Source of the DNA: Phenylobacterium sp.
GTDB lineage: Bacteria > Pseudomonadota > Alphaproteobacteria > Caulobacterales > Caulobacteraceae
Reading direction: 5' to 3'
Assembly (NCBI RefSeq): GCF_004799515.1
Contig: NZ_SSMX01000036.1
Coordinates: 87,909-151,908, forward strand
Length of the DNA stretch: 64,000 bases
A program made the position numbers and the translations under genes. The notes under the pieces are model-generated. The model was not told the DNA's origin. It saw only the letters and a program-made list of their open reading frames with translations, and ran no database searches. The first letter of the stretch is position 1, and each line of letters opens with the position of its first letter. Shown here in pieces: positions 31,044 through 42,005 of the stretch.

Positions 31044-31837
31044 GCGTCGAGATCCATCCCACCGCCATCATCGCGCCGGGCGCCGAACTCGGCGACGAGG
31101 TGCGCATCGGCCCGTACTGCATCGTGGGCGAGCACGTCCGCATCGGCGCCCGCACCACGCTGGCGAGCCATGTGGTTGTCGAGGGGCATACCCGGATCGG
31201 CGAGGACTGCACGGTGCGCAACTTCGCCAATCTCGGCGGCCCGCCGCACCACACCGGCTACAACGGCGAACCCACCGAGCTGGTGATCGGCGACCGCAAC
31301 AAGCTCTGGGAACACGTGACCATGCACATCGGCACGCCCCAGGCCGGCGGCGTGACCCGGGTCGGCGACGACGGCATGTACATGGCCACCAGCCACGTGG
31401 GTCACGACTGCCAGGTGGGCGACAACGTCATCCTGGCCCACTCGGCCACCCTGGGCGGCCATGTGCACATCGGCGACTTCGTGATGGTGAGCGGCCTGGC
31501 CGCCGTCCACCAGTATTGCCGTGTGGGCCGCTATTCCTTCATCGGCGGCCTGGCGGCGGTGACCAAGGACGTGATCCCCTACGGCTTGGTCTGGGGCAAC
31601 CACGCCCACCTGGAAGGCCTGAACCTGGTGGGGCTGAAACGGCGCGACTTCAGCCGCGAGACCATCGGCGAGCTGCGCTCGGCATACCGTCTGCTGTTCG
31701 CCGAGGAAGGCACCTTCCAGGAACGGATCGACGACACCGCCGAGACCTTCGGCTCGTCCCCTCCGGTGATGGAGATCATCGACTTCATCCGCGCCGACGC
31801 CGGCCGGCCGCTGTGCCTGCCCGAACGCGAGGTGTGA
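31040..31837 (+). CDS. lpxA: UDP-N-acetylglucosamine acyltransferase
   Basis: The 265-residue enzyme performs the first lipid A step. It is a trimeric left-handed beta-helix with hexapeptide repeats, starting [20 protein letters not shown], with the catalytic His in the region [21 protein letters not shown]. The start is GTG 31040 overlapping the fabZ stop by four bases; the track's 31010 start lies inside fabZ. It overlaps lpxI by one base. Confidence 0.96.
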   Translation: MSVEIHPTAIIAPGAELGDEVRIGPYCIVGEHVRIGARTTLASHVVVEGHTRIGEDCTVRNFANLGGPPHHTGYNGEPTELVIGDRNKLWEHVTMHIGTPQAGGVTRVGDDGMYMATSHVGHDCQVGDNVILAHSATLGGHVHIGDFVMVSGLAAVHQYCRVGRYSFIGGLAAVTKDVIPYGLVWGNHAHLEGLNLVGLKRRDFSRETIGELRSAYRLLFAEEGTFQERIDDTAETFGSSPPVMEIIDFIRADAGRPLCLPEREV

Positions 31838-32676
31838 TGCACAAACTCGGGCTGATCGCGGGCGGCGGAAGCCTGCCGGTCGAGATCGCCGAGCACTGCG
31901 AACGCTCCGGCCGGCCGCTGTTCGTGGTCCGCCTGAAGGGGTTCGCCGGCGCGGGGCTGGAACCCTTCGCCGGCGCCGACGTGGGCCTGGCGGAGCTGGG
32001 TAAGTGCATCAAGGCCCTGAAGCGCGCCGGCTGCCGCTCGGTCTGCCTGGCCGGCCAGGTGGCCCGGCCCGACTTCGCCACCCTGATGCCGGACCTGCGC
32101 GGCCTCGCCATCCTGCCGGCGGCCATCGCCGCGGCGCGGAAGGGCGACGACGCCCTTCTGCGCATGCTGGTGGGCGAGTTCGAGAAGGAGGGCTTCCTGG
32201 TCGAGGGCGCGCACGAGGTGATGGACGACCTCAGCCTGGGCGAAGGCGCCTTGGGCCGGATCGAGCCCGGGCCCGAGGCCCAGACCGACATCGCCCAGGC
32301 GCTGGCGGCCGCCCGCGCCGTCGGGCGCCTGGACGCCGGCCAGGCCGCCGTGGTCTGCCGCGGCCTGGTGCTGGCGCTGGAGGCGGCCGAAGGCACCGAC
32401 GCGCTGTTGGCCAGGGTGGCCGACCTGCCGCAGGCCCTGCGCGGCCAGCCCGGCGAACCCGCCGGCGTGCTGGCCAAGGCGCCCAAGCCGATCCAGGAGA
32501 CCCGCGTCGACCTGCCGACCATCGGCCCGGCCACCGTCGAAGCGGTGGCGCGCGCCGGCCTGGCCGGGATCGTCGGCGAGGCCGGCCGCCTCCTGGTTCT
32601 GGAGCGCGAGCGGGTGATCGAACTCGCGAACGAGCTCGGCGTCTTCATCCTGGGCGTCGAGCCGCCGTCGCCGTGA
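31837..32676 (+). CDS. lpxI: UDP-2,3-diacylglucosamine pyrophosphatase LpxI
   Basis: The 279-residue protein starts [20 protein letters not shown] and contains the family's GKCIKALKRAGCRSVCLAGQVARPDF. LpxI replaces LpxH in alphaproteobacteria and was first described in Caulobacter; it hydrolyses UDP-2,3-diacylglucosamine to lipid X. The start is ATG 31837, overlapping the lpxA stop by one base; the longer track frame is a shadow. Confidence 0.95.
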   Translation: MHKLGLIAGGGSLPVEIAEHCERSGRPLFVVRLKGFAGAGLEPFAGADVGLAELGKCIKALKRAGCRSVCLAGQVARPDFATLMPDLRGLAILPAAIAAARKGDDALLRMLVGEFEKEGFLVEGAHEVMDDLSLGEGALGRIEPGPEAQTDIAQALAAARAVGRLDAGQAAVVCRGLVLALEAAEGTDALLARVADLPQALRGQPGEPAGVLAKAPKPIQETRVDLPTIGPATVEAVARAGLAGIVGEAGRLLVLERERVIELANELGVFILGVEPPSP

Positions 32677-33842
32677 CCCGGCCGCTCACCGTCATGCTGG
32701 TGGCCGCCGAAGCCTCAGGCGACGACCGCGGGGCAGGGCTGGCGCGGGCGCTGAAGGCCCGGCTGGGCGAGGGCGTCCGCTTCGTGGGCGTTGGCGGCGA
32801 GCGCATGGCGGCCGAAGGCGTGCAAAGCCCCTTCGACATCGCCGAAATCTCCATCCTGGGCCTGTGGGAAGGCCTGATGGCCTATCCGCGCATCGTCCGC
32901 CGCGCCGACGAGACCGCCGCCATCGCCGCGCGCGAGAAGCCGGACGTGGCGGTCCTGATCGACTCCTGGGGCTTCACCCTGCGCGTGGCGCAGCGCCTGC
33001 GGCGGCTGGACCCCAAGCTGCCGCTGATCAAATACGTCGGCCCGCAGGTCTGGGCGAGCCGGCCGGGGCGGGCCAAGACCCTGGCCGGCGCGGTCGACCA
33101 CCTGCTCTCCATCCACGCTTTCGACGCGCCCTGGTTCGAGGCGGAGGGCCTGCCGGTGACGTTCGTCGGCAATTCGGCGCTCACACTCGACTTCTCCGGT
33201 GCAAGCCCGGAGCGGTTGCGGGCGGAGATCGGGGCCGCGCCCGGCGATCCGATCCTGCTGGTGCTGCCCGGCAGCCGTCGCGGCGAGATCGAGCACGTCC
33301 TGCCGGCCTTCGAGGACGCCGTGCGCCGGCTGAAGGCCGACCGGTCGGAGCTCCAGGTGGTGATCGTCGCCGCGCCGACGGTGGCCGAGACCCTCAAGGC
33401 CCGCGTCGCCGGCTGGTCGCACCGGGCGCACCTGGTCGAGGGTGAGGCGGGCAAGCTCGACGCCATGAAGGCGGCCACGGTGGCGCTCGCCTGTTCGGGC
33501 ACGGTGACGACAGAGCTGGCGCTGGCCGGCGCGCCTATGGTGGTGGGCTACCGTCTGGCCCCCATCGGCGCCTTCGTCCTGCGCCGGTTGCTCCGTACAC
33601 GGTACATCACCCTGTTCAACATCGCCGCCCAGGATTTCGTCGCCCCGGAACTCATCCAGGAGGCCTGCACGGGGGAGAACCTCGCGCGGGAGGCGGCGCT
33701 GCGGCTCGACGATCCGGAATTGCGCGCACGCCAGGTCGCCGCCCAGTACGCCGCCCTCGACAAGATGGGCCGCGGCGGTCCGGATCCGTCCGAAGCCGCC
33801 GCCGACGCCGTGCTGAAGATCGTGAGCGCGGGGCGGGCCTAG
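32673..33842 (+). CDS. lpxB: Lipid A disaccharide synthase
   Basis: The 389-residue GT19 glycosyltransferase joins lipid X and UDP-diacylglucosamine. It starts VMLVAAEASGDDRGAGLARAL, with VGPQVWASRPGRAKTLAGAV and the donor-binding ACSGTVTTELALAGAPMVVGY. The start GTG 32673 overlaps the lpxI stop by four bases. It closes the lpxD-fabZ-lpxA-lpxI-lpxB operon. Confidence 0.96.
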   Translation: MTRPLTVMLVAAEASGDDRGAGLARALKARLGEGVRFVGVGGERMAAEGVQSPFDIAEISILGLWEGLMAYPRIVRRADETAAIAAREKPDVAVLIDSWGFTLRVAQRLRRLDPKLPLIKYVGPQVWASRPGRAKTLAGAVDHLLSIHAFDAPWFEAEGLPVTFVGNSALTLDFSGASPERLRAEIGAAPGDPILLVLPGSRRGEIEHVLPAFEDAVRRLKADRSELQVVIVAAPTVAETLKARVAGWSHRAHLVEGEAGKLDAMKAATVALACSGTVTTELALAGAPMVVGYRLAPIGAFVLRRLLRTRYITLFNIAAQDFVAPELIQEACTGENLAREAALRLDDPELRARQVAAQYAALDKMGRGGPDPSEAAADAVLKIVSAGRA

Positions 33843-33843
33843 C

Positions 33844-35409
33844 TCAGGGCGCTTTGGTCTCGCCGAAGGGCGCGCCGCGCAGGGCCGTGTAGGTCGCATC
33901 GAACACGGTCAGGGTCTTAAGCTCCGGCGGCGGTCCGGCGGCGATCGGATCGCCGAGGCGCAGCACCGGTCCCGCCACGCCTTGCAACCTCGGCCAGGCC
34001 GGCAGGCCCGAGCCGTTGGGGTCGCCGGCGCGGGCGAAATTCACCCAGTAGCTCGTCATGGCGTCGGCGAGACGGCGGTCGGCGGGCGTCCAGGCCCAGG
34101 TCTCCTGGTCCAGGTGGTCGAAGACGTACCAGAGCTCGGCATAGTGCGAGGCGCCCCAGCCGGCGCGCACCGATCCGGCCGGGAAGGGCGGCTTCTGCTC
34201 GAAGCGGTAGGCGTAGGCGGGCTGCCCCGCCTTGGCCGCCAGCCGCGCCCAGGCCCAGTTGTCCCAGGCGAAGCGCAGGTCGCGCTCGAAATCGACGCGG
34301 GCCTGGCGGGCCTGGGCGTCGTCGGCGTGCGGATAGGCCTCGATCAGCGGCGGCGGCAGCGGTCCGAAGGCGCTCGTGATGTCGGCGGCGAAGGTGGCCG
34401 CCTTCACCGTGCTGAGATCGGTGAGCGACCGCGGCTCCTCCGCGTTCCAGCCGGTCAGCACCGGGACGTGCGCCTGGCGGCCGGCGGCGAAGGCGTCGTA
34501 GGGCGACAACGGCAGGGCGTAGCTCTGGATCACCGGATGCGACACGCGGGTCGCCCCATGCCCCAACAGCGCCTCGGCCGGCAACTTGCGCAGGTCAGCC
34601 AGCGACGTCGCGCCGCGCGATTTCGCGAAGGCGACGCCGTCGGTCTCCGCCGTCGCCAGCTGATAGCTGGGCGCGAGTTGCACGGGCTCGAACAGGCCGC
34701 CGCTTTCGCCGATGGCCCGCTGGAACAGGCCTTGGGACAGCGGCGAAGCCATCAGCATGCTCACCGACATGGCCCCCGCCGACTGGCCGAAGATCGTCAC
34801 CTTGCGCGGATCGCCGCCGAAGGCCGCGATGTTCCGCCGCACCCAACTGAGGGCCCCGATCTGGTCGAGCAGGCCGTAGTCGCCGGAGACCTTGTGCGGG
34901 CTCTCGGCGGTGAGTTCGGGATGGGCCAGGAAACCCAGCACGCCCAGGCGATAGGCCAGCGTCACCACCACCACGCCCCGCCGCGCCAGCCGGTCGCCCC
35001 AGTAGAGCGGCAAGGAGGTCGCGCCGTTCTCGTAGCCGCCGCCGGGGATGAACACCATGACCGGGAGCCGGCCGGGCCCGGCGTGGGCCTTCGGGGTCCA
35101 GACGTTCAGGTAGAGGCAGTCCTCTTCCGTCCGGGGCGGCGGCTCGCCGGGCATGGAGACGCCGTGTTGTGGGCAGGCGGGCGCGAAGGCCGTCGCGGGC
35201 CGAACGCCGCGCCAGGCCGTCACGGGCTGGGGCTCGCGCCAGCGCAGCGGCCCGACCGGCGGGGCGGCGTAGGGCACGCCCTCGTAGGCGGTCACGCCGC
35301 CGCCGGCGTCCAGGCCGCGCAAGGTCCCGGTGTCGACCCGCGCGGTCGCCGCCGAGGCCAAAGCCGGCAGGGCGGTCAGCACCGCCGCCAGCAGGAACGC
35401 GGATGTCAT
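33844..35409 (-). CDS. Secreted type B carboxylesterase
   Basis: The 521-residue product has a signal peptide (MTSAFLLAAVLTALPALASA) and a full type B carboxylesterase domain: TRVDTGTLRG-like N-terminus, EDCLYLNVWTPK, FIPGGGYENGAT at the oxyanion hole, the nucleophile in FGQSAGAMS, and a His in GWGASHYAELWYVF. I start at ATG 35409; ATG 35433 would add eight residues that weaken the signal peptide. It ends one base from lpxB on the opposite strand and diverges from the LytTR gene. Substrates of such enzymes are aryl or alkyl esters; none can be specified. Confidence 0.88.
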   Translation of the reverse strand: MTSAFLLAAVLTALPALASAATARVDTGTLRGLDAGGGVTAYEGVPYAAPPVGPLRWREPQPVTAWRGVRPATAFAPACPQHGVSMPGEPPPRTEEDCLYLNVWTPKAHAGPGRLPVMVFIPGGGYENGATSLPLYWGDRLARRGVVVVTLAYRLGVLGFLAHPELTAESPHKVSGDYGLLDQIGALSWVRRNIAAFGGDPRKVTIFGQSAGAMSVSMLMASPLSQGLFQRAIGESGGLFEPVQLAPSYQLATAETDGVAFAKSRGATSLADLRKLPAEALLGHGATRVSHPVIQSYALPLSPYDAFAAGRQAHVPVLTGWNAEEPRSLTDLSTVKAATFAADITSAFGPLPPPLIEAYPHADDAQARQARVDFERDLRFAWDNWAWARLAAKAGQPAYAYRFEQKPPFPAGSVRAGWGASHYAELWYVFDHLDQETWAWTPADRRLADAMTSYWVNFARAGDPNGSGLPAWPRLQGVAGPVLRLGDPIAAGPPPELKTLTVFDATYTALRGAPFGETKAP

Positions 35410-35523
35410 TGTCGGTCTTGTCTTCCGTTGCATCGCACCAAGTTGGCGATCCGTGGACCGCGCCGGAAGCCGTGGACCTGCCGGTTCGTCCCCGGGCGGG
35501 AACGGGCCGTCACAAATCGGCCG

Positions 35524-36356
35524 ATGGACGGTTCGGAGCCGCTCCCGCACACTGGCGCCATGCGCCAGACCGCCGTCTTCGATCTTCGCCAGCTCACCCG
35601 GGACCTGTCCTTCGGCTTTCTCTATTGGCTCGGGCTTGTCCTCATCCTGGAGCCCGGCAACCTGATGCGTTGGGTCCCGCCGGACGGCGCGGCCTGGAGC
35701 CATGAGATCCTGCGGTTGCTGGGCGCGGGCCTCTTGGGCGCGGCCGCCACGCCGGCGATCCTGGCGCTGACCCGCCGCCTGCCCATCGAGGGCCCGTCCG
35801 TGGCGCGGCGCGGGCTTGTCCATCTGGGATTCGGTGCGGCCACGACCCTGGCCTTGATCGTGGCGTCCTGCCTTTTGGGACGGCTGCTGCCGCACGCCGG
35901 TCATCGTCCGATGGGCCGGGAAATCGTCGAGGAGCTGACCGCCAACGGCCCCCTGGTGGCCGCCTGGATCGGCGGGCTGACGGCGCTGGCTCATGCCGCC
36001 CGCCATCGGCGCCGGGAGGCGGCGGCGACCGACCTGGCCGTCCGACAGCGCGGGCGGTTCACGCGGCTCGACCTGTCCCAGGTGGCCTGGATCGAGACCC
36101 AGGGGAACTATCTGGCCCTGCACGCCGCGACGGGCGTCAGCTTGCTGCGCCGGACCGCCAAGAGCCTGGAGCCCGAGCTCGACCCGAGCCGGTTCGTCCG
36201 CGTCCACCGCCGCGCCATCGTCGCCCTGGAGGCGGTGCAGTCGGTGACGCCGCTCGCCGCCGGCGACGCCGTCCTATGCTTGAAGACGGGCGAAACCCTG
36301 CGCGTCAGCCGAAGCTGCCGCGCGCGGTTGCACCAGGCCTTGGGACTCGGCGGCGT

Positions 36357-36360
<4 letters not shown>
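35524..36360 (+). CDS. Membrane-bound LytTR-domain transcriptional regulator
   Basis: The protein of about 278 residues has four hydrophobic segments in its N-terminal half (from [18 protein letters not shown]) and a LytTR DNA-binding domain at the C-terminus ([36 protein letters not shown]). It lacks a receiver, so it belongs to the membrane-anchored LytTR group. ATG 35560 is an alternative start. It diverges from the carboxylesterase gene and may control it. Its last four bases overlap the end of gltA. Confidence 0.85.
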
Positions 36361-37640
<1,280 letters not shown>

Positions 37641-37694
37641 GCCGCCCCTCCAAGATGTGGGAATGAAACGCCTGTTTCGACGGCTTATAGCGCG

Positions 37695-39104
37695 TTAGCC
37701 GCCAAGCGAAAGCGCCTCGTCAAGCCGCGCCAGGCTTTCGTCTTTCCCGAGTGAAACAAGGGCGCCGGCGAGGTCCGGCGCGGGCGCTCCGCCCGAGAGC
37801 GCGGCGCGCAATCCGGGGCCGATCTTCCCCAGTCCCACACCCTCGCGTTCGGCGAACGCGCGGTTGACGCCCTCCAGGGTCGGGACGTTCCAGGCGGGCG
37901 CCGCGGCCAGGTCTTCACGCAGGCGCCGGAGGCGGTCCAGGAACTCGGGATTCGACGCCAGCTCGCGCGCCTTGTCCGTGAACGGCAGCGGCCGGCGGTG
38001 CAGGGCGAAGACCGTGGCGTCGGCCAGTTCCAGCGTTGTCTTGGCCCCGTCGCGCACGAAGGGGATCACCTGGGTCAGGACCGCCAGGTGGTCATCGTGC
38101 AGAGGAAAATCGCGGCTCCTGTGGATCGCCGTCACGAGGCCGGCCAGCCGCGCCGGATCGGCCTCGCGGATATAGTGGTTGTTGAGGTGGTTCAGCTTCG
38201 CCCAGTCCAGGCGGGCGGGCGCCCCCACCACATCCTTGATGTCGAACCAGCCCACCGCCTGCTCGTCGGAGAAGATCTCGTCGTCGCCGTGGCCCCAACC
38301 CAGCTTGGCCAGGTAGTTGCGCATGGCCTCGGGCAGGTAGCCCATGTCGGCGAACTCGCTGACGGCCTGGGCGCCGTGGCGCTTGGAGAGCTTGGTCCCG
38401 TCCGGCCCGTGGATCAGCGGCAGGTGCGCCCAGATCGGCGGCGTCCAGCCCAGGCCTTCATAGATCAGGGTCTGACGCGCGGCGTTGTTCAGATGGTCGT
38501 CGCCGCGGATGACGTGGGTCACGCCCATCTCGTGATCGTCTGCGACCACGGCCAGGTTGTAGGTCGGGGTGCCGTCGGTGCGCAGCAGGATCAGGTCGTC
38601 GAGGTCCTTGTTGTGGAAGACCACGCGGCCCTTCACCTGGTCGTCGATCACCGTCTCACCCAGGACGGGCGCCTTCAGGCGCACCACGAAGGGGCGGTCC
38701 GGGGCGTCGTTGGGCGAGGCGTTGCGCCAGGGCGAGCGGACCACCCGGCCCTCCGCGCGGGCGGCGGTGCGTTCGGCCTCCAGCTCGTCGGGGGTCATGT
38801 AGTCGCGATAGGCTGAGCCGCGCGACAGCATCTCCTCGACCGCCCGGGCGTGGCGGTCGGCGCGCGCGGCCTGGAACACCGGCGTCTCGTCGGCTTCCAG
38901 CCCCAGCCAGGCCAGGCCGTCGAAAATCACCTGCACCGCCTCGGCCGTGGAGCGCTCACGGTCGGTGTCTTCGATGCGCAGCAGGAACTTGCCGCCGGTG
39001 TGGCGTGCGTAAAGCCAGTTGAACAGCGCCGTGCGCGCCGTACCAATGTGCATGGCGCCGGTCGGCGAGGGGGCGATCCGGGTGACGACGGGTTTGTCGG
39101 ACAT
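37695..39104 (-). CDS. gltX: Glutamyl-tRNA synthetase
   Basis: The 469-residue class I synthetase has RIAPSPTGAMHIGTARTALF with the HIGH-type motif and KLSKRHGA as the KMSKS-type motif. The start is ATG 39104 (MSDKPVVTRIAP), since the track's longer frame runs into comEC. Its 5' end overlaps the start of comEC on the other strand by about 11 bases, so the two promoters must be very close or inside the coding ends. Confidence 0.96.
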   Translation of the reverse strand: MSDKPVVTRIAPSPTGAMHIGTARTALFNWLYARHTGGKFLLRIEDTDRERSTAEAVQVIFDGLAWLGLEADETPVFQAARADRHARAVEEMLSRGSAYRDYMTPDELEAERTAARAEGRVVRSPWRNASPNDAPDRPFVVRLKAPVLGETVIDDQVKGRVVFHNKDLDDLILLRTDGTPTYNLAVVADDHEMGVTHVIRGDDHLNNAARQTLIYEGLGWTPPIWAHLPLIHGPDGTKLSKRHGAQAVSEFADMGYLPEAMRNYLAKLGWGHGDDEIFSDEQAVGWFDIKDVVGAPARLDWAKLNHLNNHYIREADPARLAGLVTAIHRSRDFPLHDDHLAVLTQVIPFVRDGAKTTLELADATVFALHRRPLPFTDKARELASNPEFLDRLRRLREDLAAAPAWNVPTLEGVNRAFAEREGVGLGKIGPGLRAALSGGAPAPDLAGALVSLGKDESLARLDEALSLGG

Positions 39105-41298
39105 CGAAGTTGAAGAACCTGGGGAAGCTGCGGCGTCGGACGCCTGGGCGGCGCCTCTTAGCACGCGTGCTAAGAAGCGGCCTAGCCTCGCGCGCCTCTG
39201 GCCCTGGCTGCGCGAGGAGCTGGAACGTCAGACCGACCGCTGGATGCTGTGGACGCCGGTGGCCTTCGGCGGCGGCGCGGGGATCTACTTCTCCCTCGAC
39301 CGGGAGCCGCAGACCTGGGTGGGGATCGCGGGCGTGGCGCTCGCCGCCCTGGTGCTGCTGAGCGTGAGCCGCTGTAGCCGCAGCCGGGTGGTCACCGCAG
39401 CCTTGGTGCTGATCGCCTGCCTGGCCGCCGGCTTCTCCATGGCCAAGCTCCGCACCGAGGGCGCCAAGGCGCCGGTGGCCAGCGTCGACACCAAGCCGCA
39501 GCGGCTGCAGGGCTGGGTGATCGATATCGTCAGCCCGGGGCAGGGCGGGCCGCGCCTTCTGATCGCGCCATACCGCATCGGGAACTGGACGCCGCAGGCC
39601 ACGCCGATCCGGGTGCGCGTCACCCTGCGCGGCGGCTACCTGCCCGCGCCGGGCGAGCCGATCAGCGTGCTGGCGGTGATCAACACCCCGCCGCAGCCGG
39701 CCAGCCCCGGGTCCTACGACTTCGCCCGCGACGCCTATTTCCAGAGCGTCGGCGGCGTGGGCTTCGCGCTGGGGCCCGTGCAGTCTTGGTATCCGCCGGT
39801 AGAGGCGCCCTGGCGGCTGCGCGTCACCATGAAGATCAACACCCTGCGCTGGGCGCTGACCCGACGGATCGTCGACACCCTGGGCGTCGGCAGTGGCGGG
39901 TTGGCGGCGGCCATGACCACGGGCCACGACGCCTTCATCCCCAAGGACGAGGTCAACGACCTGCGCGCCGCCGGCCTGGCGCACATCATCTCGATCAGCG
40001 GCCTGCACATGGCCATCGTGGGCGGCTTCGTCTTCGCCTGCCTGCGGTTCGCCATCGCCGCCTGGCCCTGGCTGGCGCTCAGGGTTCCCGGCAAGAAGCT
40101 GGCGGCGGGCTTGGCGCTCGCCTCGGTGCTGGCCTACCTGATCCTCTCCGGCAATCCGCCGCCAGCCGAGCGGTCGGCCGTGACGGCGGCCGTGGCGTTC
40201 GGAGCCATTCTGGTGGACCGGCAGGCGATAAGCCTGCACGCGCTGGCGCTGGCGGCCATGGTCGTCCTCCTGCTGCAGCCGGAGGCGGTGACCCAGCCCG
40301 GATTCCAGATGTCCTTCGCCGCCACCGCCGCCCTGGTGGCCCTGGCCGAGGTGTGGCGCGCGCCGGTGCGCGAGATCGACGTCCCCTGGCCGATCCGCAT
40401 CGTGCAGGGTTTCTGGACCTGGCTTGTCGCCGGGGCCATGGCGAGCTTCGTGGCGGGCACGGCGACGGCGCCCTTCAGCATGCAGGACTTCAACCGGGTC
40501 TCGACCTGGGGCCTGCTGTCGAACCTCGCCACCGAGCCGATCTCGGGCTTCCTGATGATGCCGGGCCTGGCGGTCGGCGCGGTGCTGGCGCCCTTCGGCC
40601 TCGGCGAATGGCCGCTGAAGCTGGCGGGCTTCGCCATCGACCTGATGAACCGCATCGCCCACGTGGCGGCTATCGCGCCGTTCTCGCAGATCAATGTGGC
40701 GAGCGGCCCGGACTGGTCGCTGGCGGCGGCCTTTCTGGGCCTCTTATGGCTGTGCCTGTGGCGCGGCAAGCTGCGCTGGCTGGGCCTGCCCTTGGCGTTG
40801 GCGGTGAACATCGCGCCCAAGCCGCCGGTCCCGGACGTCTGGGCGGACGGCGCGGGCTCGGCGGTGGCCATTCACCACGGCCGTGACGCCATCCTGTTCC
40901 GGCCGGATGTGAAGCTGTTCGGCGCCGAGCTCTGGGCGCGGCGGCGCGGCCTCGTCCCGCAGGAGACCGAGGCGTCGCGGGACGCCCTCTACGACTGCGA
41001 CCACTGGAGCTGTTCGCCGAAGCCGGACGCGCCGCTGAAGATCGCCTCGGCCTGGAACGGCAAGCGCCCCCTCAAGCCCGAGCGGTTCGCCCAGCTTTGC
41101 GCCGGCGCCGAACTGGTTATCCTGCGCAACGAGGCGCCGCAGGACGCCTGTCCCGCGCCCCTGGTGCTGACCGGCGCGGACTTCGCCCGGGGCGGCTCTG
41201 CGGAGCTGTTCCGCGACGGGCCCGGCAAGTGGCGGATCGTCTGGGCGCAGACCGTGCGCGGCCGTCGGCCGTGGACCTGGGGGCCCGATCTCCGATGA
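39094..41298 (+). CDS. comEC: ComEC/Rec2 family DNA uptake channel protein
   Basis: The protein of about 734 residues is a polytopic membrane protein. An N-terminal DUF4131 region (from about residue 50) precedes the competence domain with IISISGLHMAIVGGFVFACL and many spans up to about residue 560. A short C-terminal soluble part is a partial metallo-beta-lactamase-like region. ComEC moves single-stranded DNA across the inner membrane during natural transformation. The start is uncertain; TTG 39094 avoids most of the overlap with gltX. Confidence 0.9.
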   Translation: MSDIEVEEPGEAAASDAWAAPLSTRAKKRPSLARLWPWLREELERQTDRWMLWTPVAFGGGAGIYFSLDREPQTWVGIAGVALAALVLLSVSRCSRSRVVTAALVLIACLAAGFSMAKLRTEGAKAPVASVDTKPQRLQGWVIDIVSPGQGGPRLLIAPYRIGNWTPQATPIRVRVTLRGGYLPAPGEPISVLAVINTPPQPASPGSYDFARDAYFQSVGGVGFALGPVQSWYPPVEAPWRLRVTMKINTLRWALTRRIVDTLGVGSGGLAAAMTTGHDAFIPKDEVNDLRAAGLAHIISISGLHMAIVGGFVFACLRFAIAAWPWLALRVPGKKLAAGLALASVLAYLILSGNPPPAERSAVTAAVAFGAILVDRQAISLHALALAAMVVLLLQPEAVTQPGFQMSFAATAALVALAEVWRAPVREIDVPWPIRIVQGFWTWLVAGAMASFVAGTATAPFSMQDFNRVSTWGLLSNLATEPISGFLMMPGLAVGAVLAPFGLGEWPLKLAGFAIDLMNRIAHVAAIAPFSQINVASGPDWSLAAAFLGLLWLCLWRGKLRWLGLPLALAVNIAPKPPVPDVWADGAGSAVAIHHGRDAILFRPDVKLFGAELWARRRGLVPQETEASRDALYDCDHWSCSPKPDAPLKIASAWNGKRPLKPERFAQLCAGAELVILRNEAPQDACPAPLVLTGADFARGGSAELFRDGPGKWRIVWAQTVRGRRPWTWGPDLR

Positions 41299-41576
41299 TG
41301 TTCGCCCAGCGCCTGCGCGAGCCGGTCCGCAGCGGCGAGGTCACCTGCAGCGTGCGCATCTGGCAGAAGCCGCGCGTGAAGGCCGGCGGGCGCTATCCGC
41401 TGGCGCCGGGCGAGATCGAGGTCACGGCCTTGCGGGAAATCGCCTTGGAGGACATCACCCCGGCGCTGGCGCGGCGTTCGGGGTTCCTGGGCGTGGTGGA
41501 TCTTCTGAAGGTCGCCAAGCACGGCCCCGGCGACCGGGTCTTCCTGGTGGAGTTCGTCTACCACGCGCCCGACTAG
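41295..41576 (+). CDS. ASCH-domain-like small protein
   Basis: The 93-residue protein begins MMFAQRLREPVRSGEVTCSV and contains WQKPRVKAGGRYPLAPGEIE, ARRSGFLGVVDLLKVAKHG and VFLVEFVY. This order resembles ASCH domains, beta-barrel folds related to PUA that are thought to bind RNA or modified nucleotides. The ATG 41295 overlaps the comEC stop by four bases. The track shows it as a longer shadow from 41097. Confidence 0.7.
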   Translation: MMFAQRLREPVRSGEVTCSVRIWQKPRVKAGGRYPLAPGEIEVTALREIALEDITPALARRSGFLGVVDLLKVAKHGPGDRVFLVEFVYHAPD

Positions 41577-41586
41577 GCGCGGTGAC

Positions 41587-41611
41587 GGAGCCCCGGCGAG
41601 GCCAGGGCTCC
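41587..41611. terminator. Hairpin between convergent genes
   Basis: GGAGCCC (41587-41593) pairs with GGGCTCC (41605-41611), with further G/C pairing possible in the loop. It lies between convergent genes ending at 41576 and 41624 and could stop transcription both ways. There is no T-run. Confidence 0.5.
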
Positions 41612-41623
41612 GATGTTCCCGGC

Positions 41624-41938
41624 CTACTTCTTGGCGGCCGCCGCGTCCTTTGAGGCGGCGTCGGCCGCGCCCTTGGCTTCGGCGCCGGCCTTCTGGGCGG
41701 AGTCGCCCGCCGACTTGGCGGCGGCGGCGGCGTCCGCGGCGGGGGCTGCGGCGTCGGCGGGGGTCGGCGCGGCCGCGGCGGCGGAGGCGTCGGTCTTGGC
41801 GGTATCGGCGGCCGAGGCCGCCGCGGCGGCGTCGGCCTTGGCCGCGCCCGCATCGACCGCGGCCTTGTCGGCCGGCTTGTTGCAGGCGCAGAGCGCCAAG
41901 CTCACGGCGGCGAGCGCCGCCAGGTTGGTGACACGCAT
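41624..41938 (-). CDS. Ala-rich putative lipoprotein
   Basis: The 104-residue product has a lipoprotein signal (MRVTNLAALAAVSLALCACN, lipobox LCAC) and a mature part made almost only of Ala, Asp and Lys with some Ser, Thr and Pro. Mature segments like this are typically helical spacers reaching across the periplasm. The start is ATG 41938; the track start adds seven residues before the signal. It follows lexA on the same strand by about 70 bases. The function is unknown. Confidence 0.65.
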   Translation of the reverse strand: MRVTNLAALAAVSLALCACNKPADKAAVDAGAAKADAAAAASAADTAKTDASAAAAAPTPADAAAPAADAAAAAKSAGDSAQKAGAEAKGAADAASKDAAAAKK

Positions 41939-42005
41939 TGGATAGTCTCTCCCTATCAACGCCGGTCTGGACGGCGTCGGGCGGGAATTTGCACCCGTTC
42001 GAGGC

